This document shows, piece after piece, positions 48,589-60,206 of a stretch of 64,000 bases of DNA. The notes below the pieces were generated by a model. That model saw only the letters and a list, made by a program, of their open reading frames with translations. It made no database searches and was not told the origin of the DNA. The translations under genes were made by a program, and so were the position numbers. Source of the DNA: Verticillium longisporum (lineage: Eukaryota; Ascomycota; Sordariomycetes; Glomerellales; Plectosphaerellaceae); NCBI GenBank assembly GCA_019188255.1, contig JAETXT010000007.1, forward strand, positions 992,001 through 1,056,000, read 5' to 3'. Position 1 is the first letter of the stretch. The number at the start of each line of letters is the position of its first letter.

Positions 48589-51500
48589 ATGTGGATCAGC
48601 GTTTGTCGCGTCGTCGACGAGGGACGAAGAGATCGGTGGCCGGAAAAGACGCTGGTGGTGAGCGATGAAAGACGGGGGCGAGGAAGCAGATCGAATCGCG
48701 AGTGGGATTCGGAAGCACGAGGAGACAGGTCGTGAAAGCTCGATGGGGGCAGCGAGCTGGAACGAGCCGGCGGAAGGACGAGCAGACGTGATGCTGATAT
48801 GTCGGTAGATGGAGGCGATGGAGGTGTCGCGACGAGGTATGTCGAGGTCAGGACTGATCAAAGACAGGCCGACGTCGATAGAATCTCGTGTGGGAAAGAA
48901 CGGAAATCGCAGCTGCCAGCGAGCGAGTGCGACCCAGAAACAAGCGTCTCGAGGATTAGATCTGCCGTCGAAAAGAGGGAGATCGAGATCCGAGGAAGGG
49001 AGATTCTTCTTGGGAAAAGGGTATTATCCACAAGAAAGAGAAGTTGGCCGGGCAAAGAAAAATATCTTGCACGGGGGCCAAATGGATGGTTGTTTGGTGA
49101 TGGGCAGGTGGAGGGTTTTGCGAGAGGGAAGGGCCCGTCCAAATTTTTTTTGGGTGAGGAGATATGGCTAACCGGGCAAGAGCTGGGGCGCGCAAGGGTG
49201 GATGGGGGTGAATGGGTGGATGGGCCTACCGAGACGGGGGGCTTTGGACCACTGGGGGGGGGGGTGCAGTGAGCCGGCGCAACATCAGTGTTGCTCCATT
49301 TCCCTGTGGGAGAGTGGTGTGTGGCAGAGGGGAGAGCACAGAAAGTGAGTGAGTGGGTGGGTCCACAGTGCTTCTAGCACACCTTGTCGGAGACACTTCG
49401 TCCCCTTCCCTTTTCCTGCCTTTTTGCCTGTGTCGGAGTCGGGTTTCCTACTGTACCTACCTACCTTACGCGTACACACACAGTACCTAGCCATCATAAT
49501 TTTTTGCCTCGAAAAATATACTTTGCTACCAACCTTGAACAGTGTGAAAACGCAACGACGGGAGCATCGACAGGCCGCCGACACTAGCCTTGATTACCTC
49601 TCGCAAACTCCCATTCACCAGTGATGGAAGGCGCTTTATTATTACCCGTTGCCAGTGTTTTCCAAATGCAATATACGGATTTCCCATCACTTCAACACCC
49701 CCCCCCCCCCCCCCGGCGTATGCATTGTCTGTCGGTTTGTCCAGGCATCCAAGCAACACAGGGTACAGCAAGCTACCCAAACAGGGTGCTGCAAGATGAG
49801 CAGCCCATCACATGCATCGAATCAACACGCGCTCTTGGAAATACTCGGAGACAGTTTGATGGGGTGGTTTCGTGCGCAAACAGTATACCTAGGGATAGGG
49901 CTGTGCCACCATCAGCTCGTGCGTGTGCGACCTGCATAATGGGGATTTCTTCTTGCCAACATTTTAACTATCCGAGCCTGTGGAAGAAGCAGCGTTCATT
50001 TGCTTTTGCAGTCAGCCCAGACGGATGGGTGCCCAAACGAAAGGGCCTCAACCACCCCCCACCGTGCCCTGTGCCAGATACCTTGGTACTGGTTGTCGGT
50101 TTATCACTCACTGGGGGGAGGGGGGGTCTATTTGGCCTCACTTTGCAACGTTTCGGGGTACAATGTTATGCAAAACCACCTTATTTGCCCCGACCGTTAG
50201 ATGGGGACAGAAACGAACCCGAACGAAGAGGGCACCTCATCATCAAAATTACCTCGTCCTTGGCCAGTTTCAGAAGCATCACCACGCTTCGCGCCCCGAG
50301 GAACAATTAACCCACCCATGGCCGAATGCTGGCACGAGCGCCAAAAGGGGCCTTTAATTGAGGGTTGAGATTCGGCCCCAATTTAGCAGTCTGTCCGTGC
50401 CCACCTTGGAACCTGTGTTGCGCGCAGGCAAGCCATGCCTGAGATTCGCCTTGTTTCTCATCTATGTACGGTCTTCTCCCCCCCTTCGCTCTTCGACTCC
50501 TGCACTGTCACCTGCCAATATGTTGCCGGCTCGACTGCCAGGTACCTGGGGCAACCACCTTGTCCGATACTCCATCATGAAATAATAATGGGGGCTCAAC
50601 TTGGATATGCATGACCCCCGAAGCACTCCAATTGTTCACGAAACTGCCTGATGGGCGACGTGCGTGTTGCTACCTCCCATCCCCATCCCCATCCCCCCCC
50701 CCTTGCCCCGTCCTGTCCTGCTCTCAGACCCTCGCCACCCAACCTTGACCTGGCAGTACCAGGCGCAACGCCGACAAGACGCGCAACCATGTTTTTACCC
50801 GATCTTTTTTTGCCAACGTCCCCGGAACACTTGCCGTATGGCCTGCTCGGCTTTGGGTTGGCTGCCTGGAGGCTAGCAGATAGCAGCTTGCTCTGCTGCC
50901 CTAGGGCGAATGTGGCCAGAGGCGCTCACTCATCAGCCTGTGTGCGCGCTGGTCTCGAGCGCCGAGGATCAGCAATGCGAGCTTGTCCGAGTCTTTCGTC
51001 ATTGTGCATGGCGCGTGGGAGATCTTGTCTGCTAGGGCCCCAGACTGCTGACCCGTCGAGGGAGGTCATTGTACTAGCTAGTATTACCATTGGTGTCGTT
51101 TTCCCGGGTCCGATTCATTCCATATATCGCACAATGTTTGAATGCCGTGACTCTCTAGTTGTGAAGCAGTATGTGCTACAAAGGTGCGTGCTGGAGCCAG
51201 CATATGTGAGAAGACTACTACCGCTATCAAGCGTGTCAAGTGCAGACCTGTGTAAATGTCCTGGGGCTGACAACGGCAAACTCGTTATCATGTCTCCTGA
51301 TCGTTTTGAGCAGATCCGATAACGACAATGCCATTTTCTTTGAGTCAACTATTTAGTGAAATCGCAGACAGTGCCACGAGTTGAATCCATAGTAACAGAT
51401 ATCAACATTCCTTTTCCATTTACAGCATGTGCCTGCGTTATCGATCCATTTGCTGCCTTACGGATGCATATTCGAAGGGCACACGACTGTGAAGATGTTA

Positions 51501-51649
51501 AAGTAGAGGAGTACGAAACCACAATTTAGGCTCCTGTAGCGCTGGATAACCACCCTTTGATATTCGCTAATCTAAGGTAGGTCCATGATCCTTACCCCAC
51601 TGCCGTCCAAGGCAACCGTCAATCGAACAAGTCTACGTATTTCAAGTCA
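48589..51649. other. Long intergenic region, eIF4G leader to Aquarius 3' end
   Basis: About 3 kb. The first 700 bases probably form the eIF4G leader. Beyond it are G and C tracts (49253-49263, about 49698-49713, about 50693-50702) and a TACCTACC patch at 49454-49470. Open frames are low complexity and I recognise no gene. Confidence 0.5.
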
Positions 51650-54600
51650 TCAGCCCTCCGTTCCCGCAGCCGCCGACTCAGGATCCCCCTCGCCAGCCTC
51701 CTCATCGCCAGCCTCTTCTGCAGGCGCCTCTTCAATAGCCATGAGGCCAGCACCTCCCGGATTTTGTTCAGCCTCGAGCTGCTTCACCTTCGTGTTGGTC
51801 ATCTGGTACACGAACTGACCAAGGTGCTCAACGCCCTCCATACATGCTTCACCCGGCACCTCTCCGCTTTCTGAGGCGATAAGTCGCTGAGATGGCCACA
51901 TTTCACCAGTGACCAGCATCAATTTGTCTGGTCGCTGAAAGAGCTGCTCGAATGCTGGACGTAGTTCATAGCATGCCTCAAACACATCCCGCCGTCCCAA
52001 GGTGTAGAGACCCAGACGAGCTCGCGAGAGAGCGACAGTCATGCGTCGGACGTCTCGCAAGTAGCCAACCCGAGACGTGCGTGTCAAGGACAAGATGATA
52101 TCTAAACCAAATGTCAATTTGTGTCTGATTTGTATGGAGGACAATTATGAGGCACTTACAGTCATTTTGTTCGCCCTGATACTTGTCGACAGTAGAGACG
52201 ACACGTGGTCGTCCAAAGATGGCTTTGTTGCTGCATCTGTGTGCCAGTACATCATTGACCAGGGCGCGCTGCCCGGCGTATGTCGTGAGAATGCTGATCT
52301 TTGACGCGGGATAACCCAGAAGCCGCATGTATTGGTAGATGGCCACGGCGTATTCGGCTTCGCCGAGGTTCTGGATGAAATGAGGCGTTGGCTCTGCCTC
52401 GCCCTTTCCCTTGTAGTCGGGCACGTTGATAAATTGATAATCAAACTTGAAGCCAGCATTGGCCTTGAGGAACTCGTCGCTAGCTTGTACGTGAGGCAGG
52501 CTGTCCAGCTTGGGATACCTCCACTTGTACAAATTGGCAATCGCAGGTCGAGCTCGGCCCTGTTGATCAAGATTGATGGTCGGGACACCGAGCCGCACGA
52601 GTCGTGAGAAGAGTGACTGCTCAAGGTTTGCATAATGACGGAATGCGTGGCTCTGGATAACGGGCGAGTTCTGAAGATGATCGCCGCAGAGAACAACACG
52701 CTGTAAAAGATTCTGCCCGTCTTTTGGCTTCTGCATAGCCAAAGGAAGGAAATTCTCTATTTCCGTAATCTGTGCAGCCTCTTCCATGACCACGTTGTCG
52801 TACCTGAAGCCGAGCGAGGCAATTTCTTCGCGCTTAATAGCAGCATGTGTCGAGGTCATTGCAATAATACGTGCCTCATTGATGAGCAGGTAGTTGGACT
52901 TGTCTTTGTCCCTTCGAAGAATTTCGAACGGCAAGACATCAGCCAGCTCTGAGAAAATCTTGGAGATATGACGATAACACCCTTCGGCAATTTCCAGCGC
53001 CTTCTGGTGATCGGCATCATCAGGAAAGAGGGGTTGAGGTGCTGTGGAGAAGAACCTGTGGAAGGGGAAGGCCTCGATTACAGTGGCAGTCGTAGCTGTC
53101 TCCGACTTTGCTGCTTCCATGAATTTGGCCCACGCAGGCTCAATGTAAACCGAGTTAAAGTAGCCAGCCGTCTCAGCAGAGTTACCATGCGCCCCGGGAG
53201 CACCAATACTAGATGCAAGAAGATTGACCTCTTGGAGATAGCGGTCACGGTTGTCCAGGAACGACTCGACTCGACCATGTTTGCTGAAGCTCCCCTCCGT
53301 GTAAAGATCTTCTTCTCCATGGCCTAGACGTAGCAAGTGGCGCTCATCAATGTCTAGAGCGATAATCTTGGCGAAGAGTTGGTTCAATGCCTGATTACTG
53401 TGTGCGATCAAGAGAGTCCTCTGCTCAGGGAAGTTGTGATAGATGTTGTTGATGATTTGAGACGCAACGTCGGTTTTTCCTGTACCCGGTGGCCCGACAA
53501 TGACCGTCAAGCCTGGCTGTGACCCGGATGTGATAGCCTCTATCTGGGCCGAAGTGAAGCGAACAGCATTCAACTTCGGGGCGTCAACTGGGAAGGGACC
53601 CTCGTTCGGCGGCTTGTATGTGGACACTTTGACGGTTTCCACCTCTACCGACAGTGGGGGCTCCGCGTCCCGTCTACGCTTCTTGGTGGGTTTCGGCAGC
53701 AGGACAGCTGGCGTATCTGCAGCCTCCAATACGTACGGCGGTCCGAAGCTCCCTGACGCATCGTCGTTAGGCTCAATAATTTTGCCAGGCAGGCTCTCAA
53801 TGAGGTGTTGCCAGTCAAGAAAGGTGTCCCGATAGTCGAGCCTCTTGACTCGATTGGGTAATTGCTTGTAGGTTGCCCCGGCGGGATCGCCATATCCCAG
53901 GAATACTTCGTGAAGCCATGACGCGACAGGTACATCGGAGAGTGTCAGGCTGCGTATAGACTCAAGCACCGGTTTGAAGTTGTTCTCTCGTCCACTCCGC
54001 CTCAGAATGACGTTGATACGTCCATAGACGGCAGGTTCGTTTTCACCCGTCAGCTCAGCATCTCTGGCGTACGTACCAGCATCGAGTTTGAGGCGGAACG
54101 TGCGCTTCCCGTCGTGGCGACCGTTGAGCTCCCGCGCGGTTCTGCCCTTGTCGTCTGTGATCGCAATGACTTCTGCTGTCCGGATGACCGTAACACCTAA
54201 GCGCTGGGCTTCAGAGGTGGTCCCTTCGCCATTGGCTGTGCCGTCGGAGGCCGTAGGTTCGATGGCCAACAAAAACACAACATCATCCGGACGGAGAGAG
54301 TCCCAATCTCGGCGGGTGCCCTCGACGACTCGTCGATAATCTACAGTCAGCTCTGCTCGTACAGTCGATGGTTTGTCGTCTCCGACTAGCGCAGGAACCA
54401 CTTCAAGTATGCTGTGAAAGAAAGAAACATGTGAGTTTTTGCAGATACGTATTGAGATGGCACCAAACACTTACGAAACTTTAGATGCCGGCAGGGCCAT
54501 CTTTGAAGAGCCTAAAAAATTGACTTCGCCAGCTTTCGGTGCCTCGGGACGGAGTCGCCGAACCGCGGTCTCAACGTCCTTTCGAATTCCGTAAAAGGCC

Positions 54601-56179
54601 TCTGATCGGTAAAGCGTCAGAGACCTCCAAAGAAAGTCGCCCACGGAGAGGTATTGCAGGTTCAGTTTCGGCATCGCAAGAGGATGAGTTCCATCATACT
54701 TTTCGGCTCGGATAAGGTTGCTTTCGAATAAAGAATTTTCCGTAGGCACCAGGCTGAGGTTTTGGGCGATCTGCTGGAAGGTTTTCCGTCCCTCGTAATT
54801 GGAAAGGAGGATCTCGACAAGGAAGCTGTCCTTGTCAAATACTGATTCCAAGCCCGCGGGGTAGCTGGTGCGTAGGCTCAGTAAGCCTACGAGCCGTTCT
54901 AGTTCCGCCCGAGGCAGAGGTCCCAGAAGAGCTGCAAGATCTTCCCTCTTGTCGATTGAGCCTACATTAGAGAGCGCGAGAACCAGCAACTTGTCTTGGA
55001 AGTGCTTCATGCATACTCTTTGCAGTCGTCCGATCGCAGCGCAATGTTTCTCGTACGCCTCCGTCTGACTTAGTTGTGCTCCGGTTTGGTCATCGATTGT
55101 AAAGTACGCATAGTGGCTCAAGAGCACATGCAAGTCCCGGAGAAGGCCATTGTCTTCGTCGTTCAGCATTGGCGAGAGCCGCATAGCCGGCAAGAGATGC
55201 AAATCAGCTAGCAGCGTATTGACATATCTTCGAGTCGGCAACTGACTGAGAAGATCTGTGAGGAACTCGACGAATCGCTCACAGTAAAGTATGTGTTCTG
55301 TGCAACTTTAGTCGAAATTCCGCAGAATAGGGTGCGACCTCACTTACCAGGCTTCGTGTCTTCATCGTACAATCGTTTCAAGAAGTCCAACACAAGCGTA
55401 TACAGCCAGGAGCGCTCGAAGCGCAAGCGAGCCTTAGTGACTTCGTCTGCTGCATCATGCCTCTTCGCGGCTGCCCTCCATGCCTTCCTGACATGGGGAT
55501 ATTGCTCCAGCTTCGTCTCCCTGAGCGTGTCTGTCGAGAGATTGTGCCAAATGGATATTGAGACCAACGGCGCGCACTCTTTCCGCACAATAGCGCAGTC
55601 CAGGCTCTGGAAGGCTGATATGAGGAATGACAGCAGATGGCTTCTGATGCTCGGGGAGAGGGTGTGATCCAACGTCATGGTCAGAACCCGGCGGAAAAGA
55701 CCGGAAAACTCGTCTGGTCGATCTTCGAATATTGTCCATGACTCAAGCTGCTCCCTTCGCTTGACGTTCACGAGCAGAACGATCAGGATGACATGGTGGT
55801 TGGAAGAGTCGTCGGAGTAGCCAGGCCACAGATAACTATAGAGGTACAGATTAGCTTAGCTGTGACATGATGGAACCAGACATCTCACAAACCTCTCGAG
55901 CGTCTGGAGTCCCTCAAGAACAAGCAACGACTTGTCGGGGAAATTATCCCGCTCCAGAACCGACCATATATCCTTTTTTAGTATGTCGTTCTTGACCTTG
56001 ACGGCCGAGCCCTTCTTTCTGGGTTTCAACCAGTGTTTCCGCGCCAACTGAGAAAACTCATTCTCGCCTTCGATCTCGGAAACAGTAGGTCGATCACCAC
56101 CGACCGCTGCAGCTTCTGATGGCGCCTGATCCTTGGGCTGGGATGCCGCCCCCTTCTTCTGTCGCTTGGCTGTCGGCAT
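51650..56179 (-). CDS. cwf11: Intron-binding spliceosomal helicase Aquarius/Cwf11
   Basis: SF1 helicase of the spliceosome that contacts the intron upstream of the branch site, in the nucleus. Exons 55893..56179, 55348..55835, 54475..55297, 52160..54411 and 51650..52101 give 1433 residues with every phase closing. The N-terminal half is the Aquarius helical ARM-like domain (QLARKHWLKP, YLWPGYSDDSSNHHVILIVL, KPEHILYCERFVEFLTDLL, PTRRYVNTLLADLHL). The ATPase core has VIVGPPGTGKT (Walker A, about residue 838), VVMEEAAQI (DEAD-like), LCGDHLQNSPV, LDQQGRARP, VDKYQGEQNDYI, and VALSRARLG, in Upf1-like order. The C-terminus is an acidic Ala/Glu/Gly-rich tail. The start opens MPTAKRQKKGAAS, a basic, NLS-like stretch. 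Divergent with THOC1. Confidence 0.96.
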
Positions 56180-56789
56180 TGTTGAGCTCCTACTGCTCAG
56201 ACCTGGGCAATGAACTCAACTCGCACTTGCATATCGCGAGCTGAGGATCGGTTTCTATCGCGAGCTTTCGGCTAGATGTTGCGACAAGGTGACGATTGGC
56301 GAGACAAGAGGTGATGGCAAATGTCGTTGTTGACGTCTTTGGAAATTTCAGCCTCGTCAAAGTCCCACGCGACCGGGTCGCGACTGGTGGGTTATCTGGC
56401 GGTTCAATGGCGTCGATCGTGCAGGGGACTCTGTCAGTAGCCGCCCCACTGCCGGCAAGTTTATGCATTTAAAAGCTGGAAATATACCTCCTAATGTGCT
56501 TGCAGAGCTCCACCCTCAACTGGACCTCAATTGGCACATGGTTCTTGTAGCCTCGCCATCCTGCTGTTTCTTGTTCAGACACTGTGATTGCGACACCTTC
56601 CACGGCACCTGAACCCTGACATCGCGAAGCGCACGACGCTCTGGAAGCTGCAAAACCCCTAAACAAAGTTGGGAACTTCGCTGATCGCCTTCTTGATATA
56701 CTTTCTTGGCTAATGTCGGTGCGCCATACCGGCAGCGGCTCAACAACGACCAACTCTCGTTCTCGACATCTGCTGCACCGACAATCACC
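56180..56789. promoter_or_regulatory. Divergent promoter, Aquarius / THOC1
   Basis: The 610 bases between the two start codons must drive both mRNA-processing genes. Short open frames within it show no domain. Confidence 0.55.
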
Positions 56790-59542
56790 ATGCCAGGAAC
56801 AATCGTCAGCGATGGGCGCGTGTCCACAGTGGCCGATGTTTCGGCTGTATTGAGCGACCTTCTCGACCGTGCAAGAGGAACGAAACCTCCAACGATCGAG
56901 CCAGCGCTTCAAAAGTCCGACCTGGGAAACGACATTGATAGGATAGCCGCCATCTTTGCCGATGGCCGTGGTGCTGAGGCTACTGAGAGCGCGGCGCAAC
57001 AGAGTCAAGACAAAATCCGACAGTTTGCCGTCATCGAAACCGCTGTCCGCGATCTCTTCAAAACCCTTGTCGTAAGTCGAGCGTCTGTGACCAATCAGGC
57101 CCTGTGACTGACGTGTTTCGTAGTTCAACACCAAGATTGAATCCCCGGAGTTTGTGCAGCTCTGGAACCTCTTCGACATCGTTTCTATACTCTCCGATAA
57201 CGGATCGTGCGACCCTGCGCTGCTCTTCTGGATGGTCGAAGAGCTTCTCGACAGTCAAACGATCGCCGGCTGCCGCAAGATCTTCGATTTCCTCGAGTCC
57301 AGGCGCGAAAGGATTACCTCGAGCCATTTTAAGCAGAAGCAACTGGTGATCCTGCGAACTTGCAATGAGCTACTACGCCGTCTTTCTCGCGCTGAAGACA
57401 CGGCTTTCTGTGGTCGTGTCTTTATCTTCATGTTCCAGAGCTTCCCCTGGGAGACCGAAGCTCCGTCAATTTGCGCGGCGAATACCACGTGGAAAACGTT
57501 ACAGCATACGATCAATCAACGGCACCAACGGATCCTGACGCGGACAAGATGGAAGTGGATAAAGATGCGGCTGCTGTACCCGACACGAACAAGCAAAGCT
57601 CTCAAGACGGCGCTGTGAACGCTGATGCTCTGTATCCAGTCTTTTGGTCACTTCAGGAAAGTTTCAGTCAGCCCAAGAAGCTGTTTGATATGACGAACCT
57701 AGAGGGATTCAAGCAAGGCCTAGAAGCGACGGTCAAGGCGTTCAAAGTGGTCCAGAAAGAGCAGGGCAGCAGACCACCCAAAGCTGCCGACAGTGGTACA
57801 GGCGGTACCAAGCGTAAGCGCAACCATGACGACCAGGGAGACCAGTCGAACGCATTCAATCCGAAATACCTCACCAGCCAAGACCTTTTCGAGCTTGAAA
57901 TCAGCGACCTGTCGTTTCGAAGAAACATTCTGGTCCAGGCATATATCATACTTGAGTTTCTGCTCTCACTCTCAGCGAAGGCGAAAGAGAAGCTCGCGAC
58001 GATCAAAACGCAAAACAAGTCTGTCATGTACATGGACCAGACTTTGAGTGAAGAAGATGTAAGTATTCAAAGACTTATTCTGGTGGTTTGGGATTGGCTG
58101 ACTGGGTTGCTTAGACGAAATGGGCGAGTGACATGAAAGAGGCTGTGGAGGACGGCCTGAAACAGGGCAGCGACGGACCGCATTACCATCGTATGGTGGA
58201 GACAGTGCTGGTTAGGGACCGCAACTGGATACGATGGAAGATGGAGGGCTGCCCTCCGATTGAGCTGCCCCCTCTCTCGCCAGAGACTTGGTCGAAGGCC
58301 CAGGATGAGCTTTACTCCATCACAAGGAACAAGCGCATGAAGCCGCCCATGGGCTCGCTGCCTCTGGATTTTATGCAGGACGAGGACGACGAGAAGGCTC
58401 TCGACAGACTCAGGGCACCTGATCGATACGAACTTCCTGAGCTTGAGAGTTTCAAGAGGAAGATTGCGGATGACGATTTTGAGATTGAGATGCCGACAAA
58501 TGACGAGACGAAAGCAGCAGCAATCGAGTCCAAAGCGAGCAAGAGCTGGCGTGCCTTGCGGATAGCGGCAAGGTCGAGACTGGGTCTGTTTGACAAAATA
58601 AGCGACCCAGAAAAGATAGACGCCATTTTTGGCGAAATCGAAGACCCTGATGCGGCCCCTGAACCCGAAGCAGCGCCGGAACAGAAGGCCGTCCTCCCCA
58701 CCGACCAGCGACCCGTTGTCATCTCAGGCCCTCCTGGCGTGGGCAAGTCGGCGACTACTGAGGTTCTGCTCAGCCGTCAACCGGGCGCATTCGCACAGGT
58801 CGTTCGCCACACAACGCGCAAACCCCAAGACGGCGAGGTCGCGGGGCGGGATTTCCTTTTCGTCGACAAGCAGACCTTTGACATGCAGCGCGACGGCGAC
58901 GCTTTGATCGAGTACACCACGATCGACGGAGACGACTACGGCACCAGTCGCAAGACAATTGATGGGATCGTCGCAAGCGGCAAGGTGCCGATCCTGCACA
59001 TGGACCAGGAGGTAAGTCGCGTCGTCATGGATTTTCCCCTCCACAATCTCATCAGTCCCTCACGCTAATTCTCCCATCAGGCGACGGAGCAGGCCAGGAG
59101 TTTCGGTTTCGAGGCTCGCTTTGTCCTTCTCCTTCCACCAAGCCAGGAGACGGTGGAGGCGCGGCACACAGCCGCCGAGAAAAGCGAGGACGCCGTTAAG
59201 GCCACAGGAGCCGCTGCCGCTCCTTATTTCGCCGAGGGTTCCACACTCAAGGAAGGGTTTGACGAGGTGCTCGTGAATGAGGAGCTCGACGCCACATTCA
59301 AGGCCTTAGAGACGTTCATTTACGGAACCGAGCAGGGGGTCTTGGAGCCGGAGAAGACAGACGAGAAGCCTACTGAGGAGACGGAGGCGCAGACAGAAGA
59401 CAAGTTAAGCGAGGATGCTCCTGCAGCCGCGGCAAACAACAACGCAGATGATGCTGTCATGGCTGACGCGGCGCCGGCAGCCGAGGACGCAGACAAGGCA
59501 CAGGAAGGTTCAGGGGAGTCCAACCCTTCGCCAGCGACGTAA
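56790..59542 (+). CDS. THO complex subunit Hpr1/THOC1 fused to a guanylate-kinase-like domain
   Basis: Exons 56790..57071, 57124..58058, 58115..59011 and 59081..59542; about 858 residues once one base is restored in CCCC at 57444-57447 (SFP must join LGDRSSVNLRGEYHVENVT). Residues 1-590 match THOC1/Hpr1: FVQLWNLFDIVSIL, FCGRVFIFMFQSFP, PVFWSLQESF, and near the end SKSWRALRIAARSRLGLFDKI. THO couples transcription to mRNP packaging and export. The same exon then continues, without intron, into a guanylate-kinase-like domain at about 605-790: VVISGPPGVGKS (P-loop about 611-618), RHTTRKPQDGEV, YTTIDGDDYGTS, ILHMDQEATEQ, and the closing helix VLVNEELDATFKALETFI. The last 70 residues are acidic and Ala-rich. 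Catalysis is doubtful because GMP-site residues differ. Confidence 0.95.
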
Positions 59543-60206
59543 CCAGGGCGAACGGGCCATTTGGATGGGCTATTCAGACAGACTTGGTGTGAAGCGGTGC
59601 AACCGCGAAAAGAATAATTGATACCCCCATACAGAGCCGCCCTTCGGGCATTGATCACGGTGACGCGTCATGTGAAACATCATTCATTCAACTCTTGCTC
59701 TTTCTGTGTCTCGCCCACGATATCATGCTATGTAAAATCTTGTGATGGCAAAATCTTTCAGAAACTGGTATGTGTAATGTGGTGATGCCATGCAAACAAT
59801 CCTCCGCCATACCCATAGCACTATGCTTCCTAACCACTGCGGCACAACGCCTTCTTGATTGGAGGCCGTCGGGAATAGCCGACTTGATGCCCTAGTCATT
59901 ATATCCAGAAAGAGAGGTGATTTGACAGTCTTGAAGCCCCCAAAACTGCCAACGTTGCGATATGACCATCGGCGGATTTGGAGACAAGTCGGGACAAGCG
60001 GCGTTAACAGCTAATCCCCGCCTGCTTCAGAGGATGCGACACTCTGAGAGAGACCTGGCCGGCCGTCAATAAAGTGGCCCCTGATATATGATCGCCTTAG
60101 CCCGTTGATTCTTTGAACAAAAGACTAACGAGGGCCCAGGGGGGGGAGGGACAGCAACAGGGCTGCGGTGTAAAACCGCCACAGAGTAAAAAAGGGCAGC
60201 GCTGGC
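59543..60206. other. Convergent intergenic region, THOC1 / LON-RING
   Basis: Shared 3' flanks. A G-run near 60,140 is the only feature. No gene recognised. Confidence 0.5.

Noticed and set aside
49253..50702. Poly-G and poly-C tracts as functional elements
   Set aside because: Single homopolymers of 10-16 bases in intergenic DNA; given the error pattern their exact length is not reliable.
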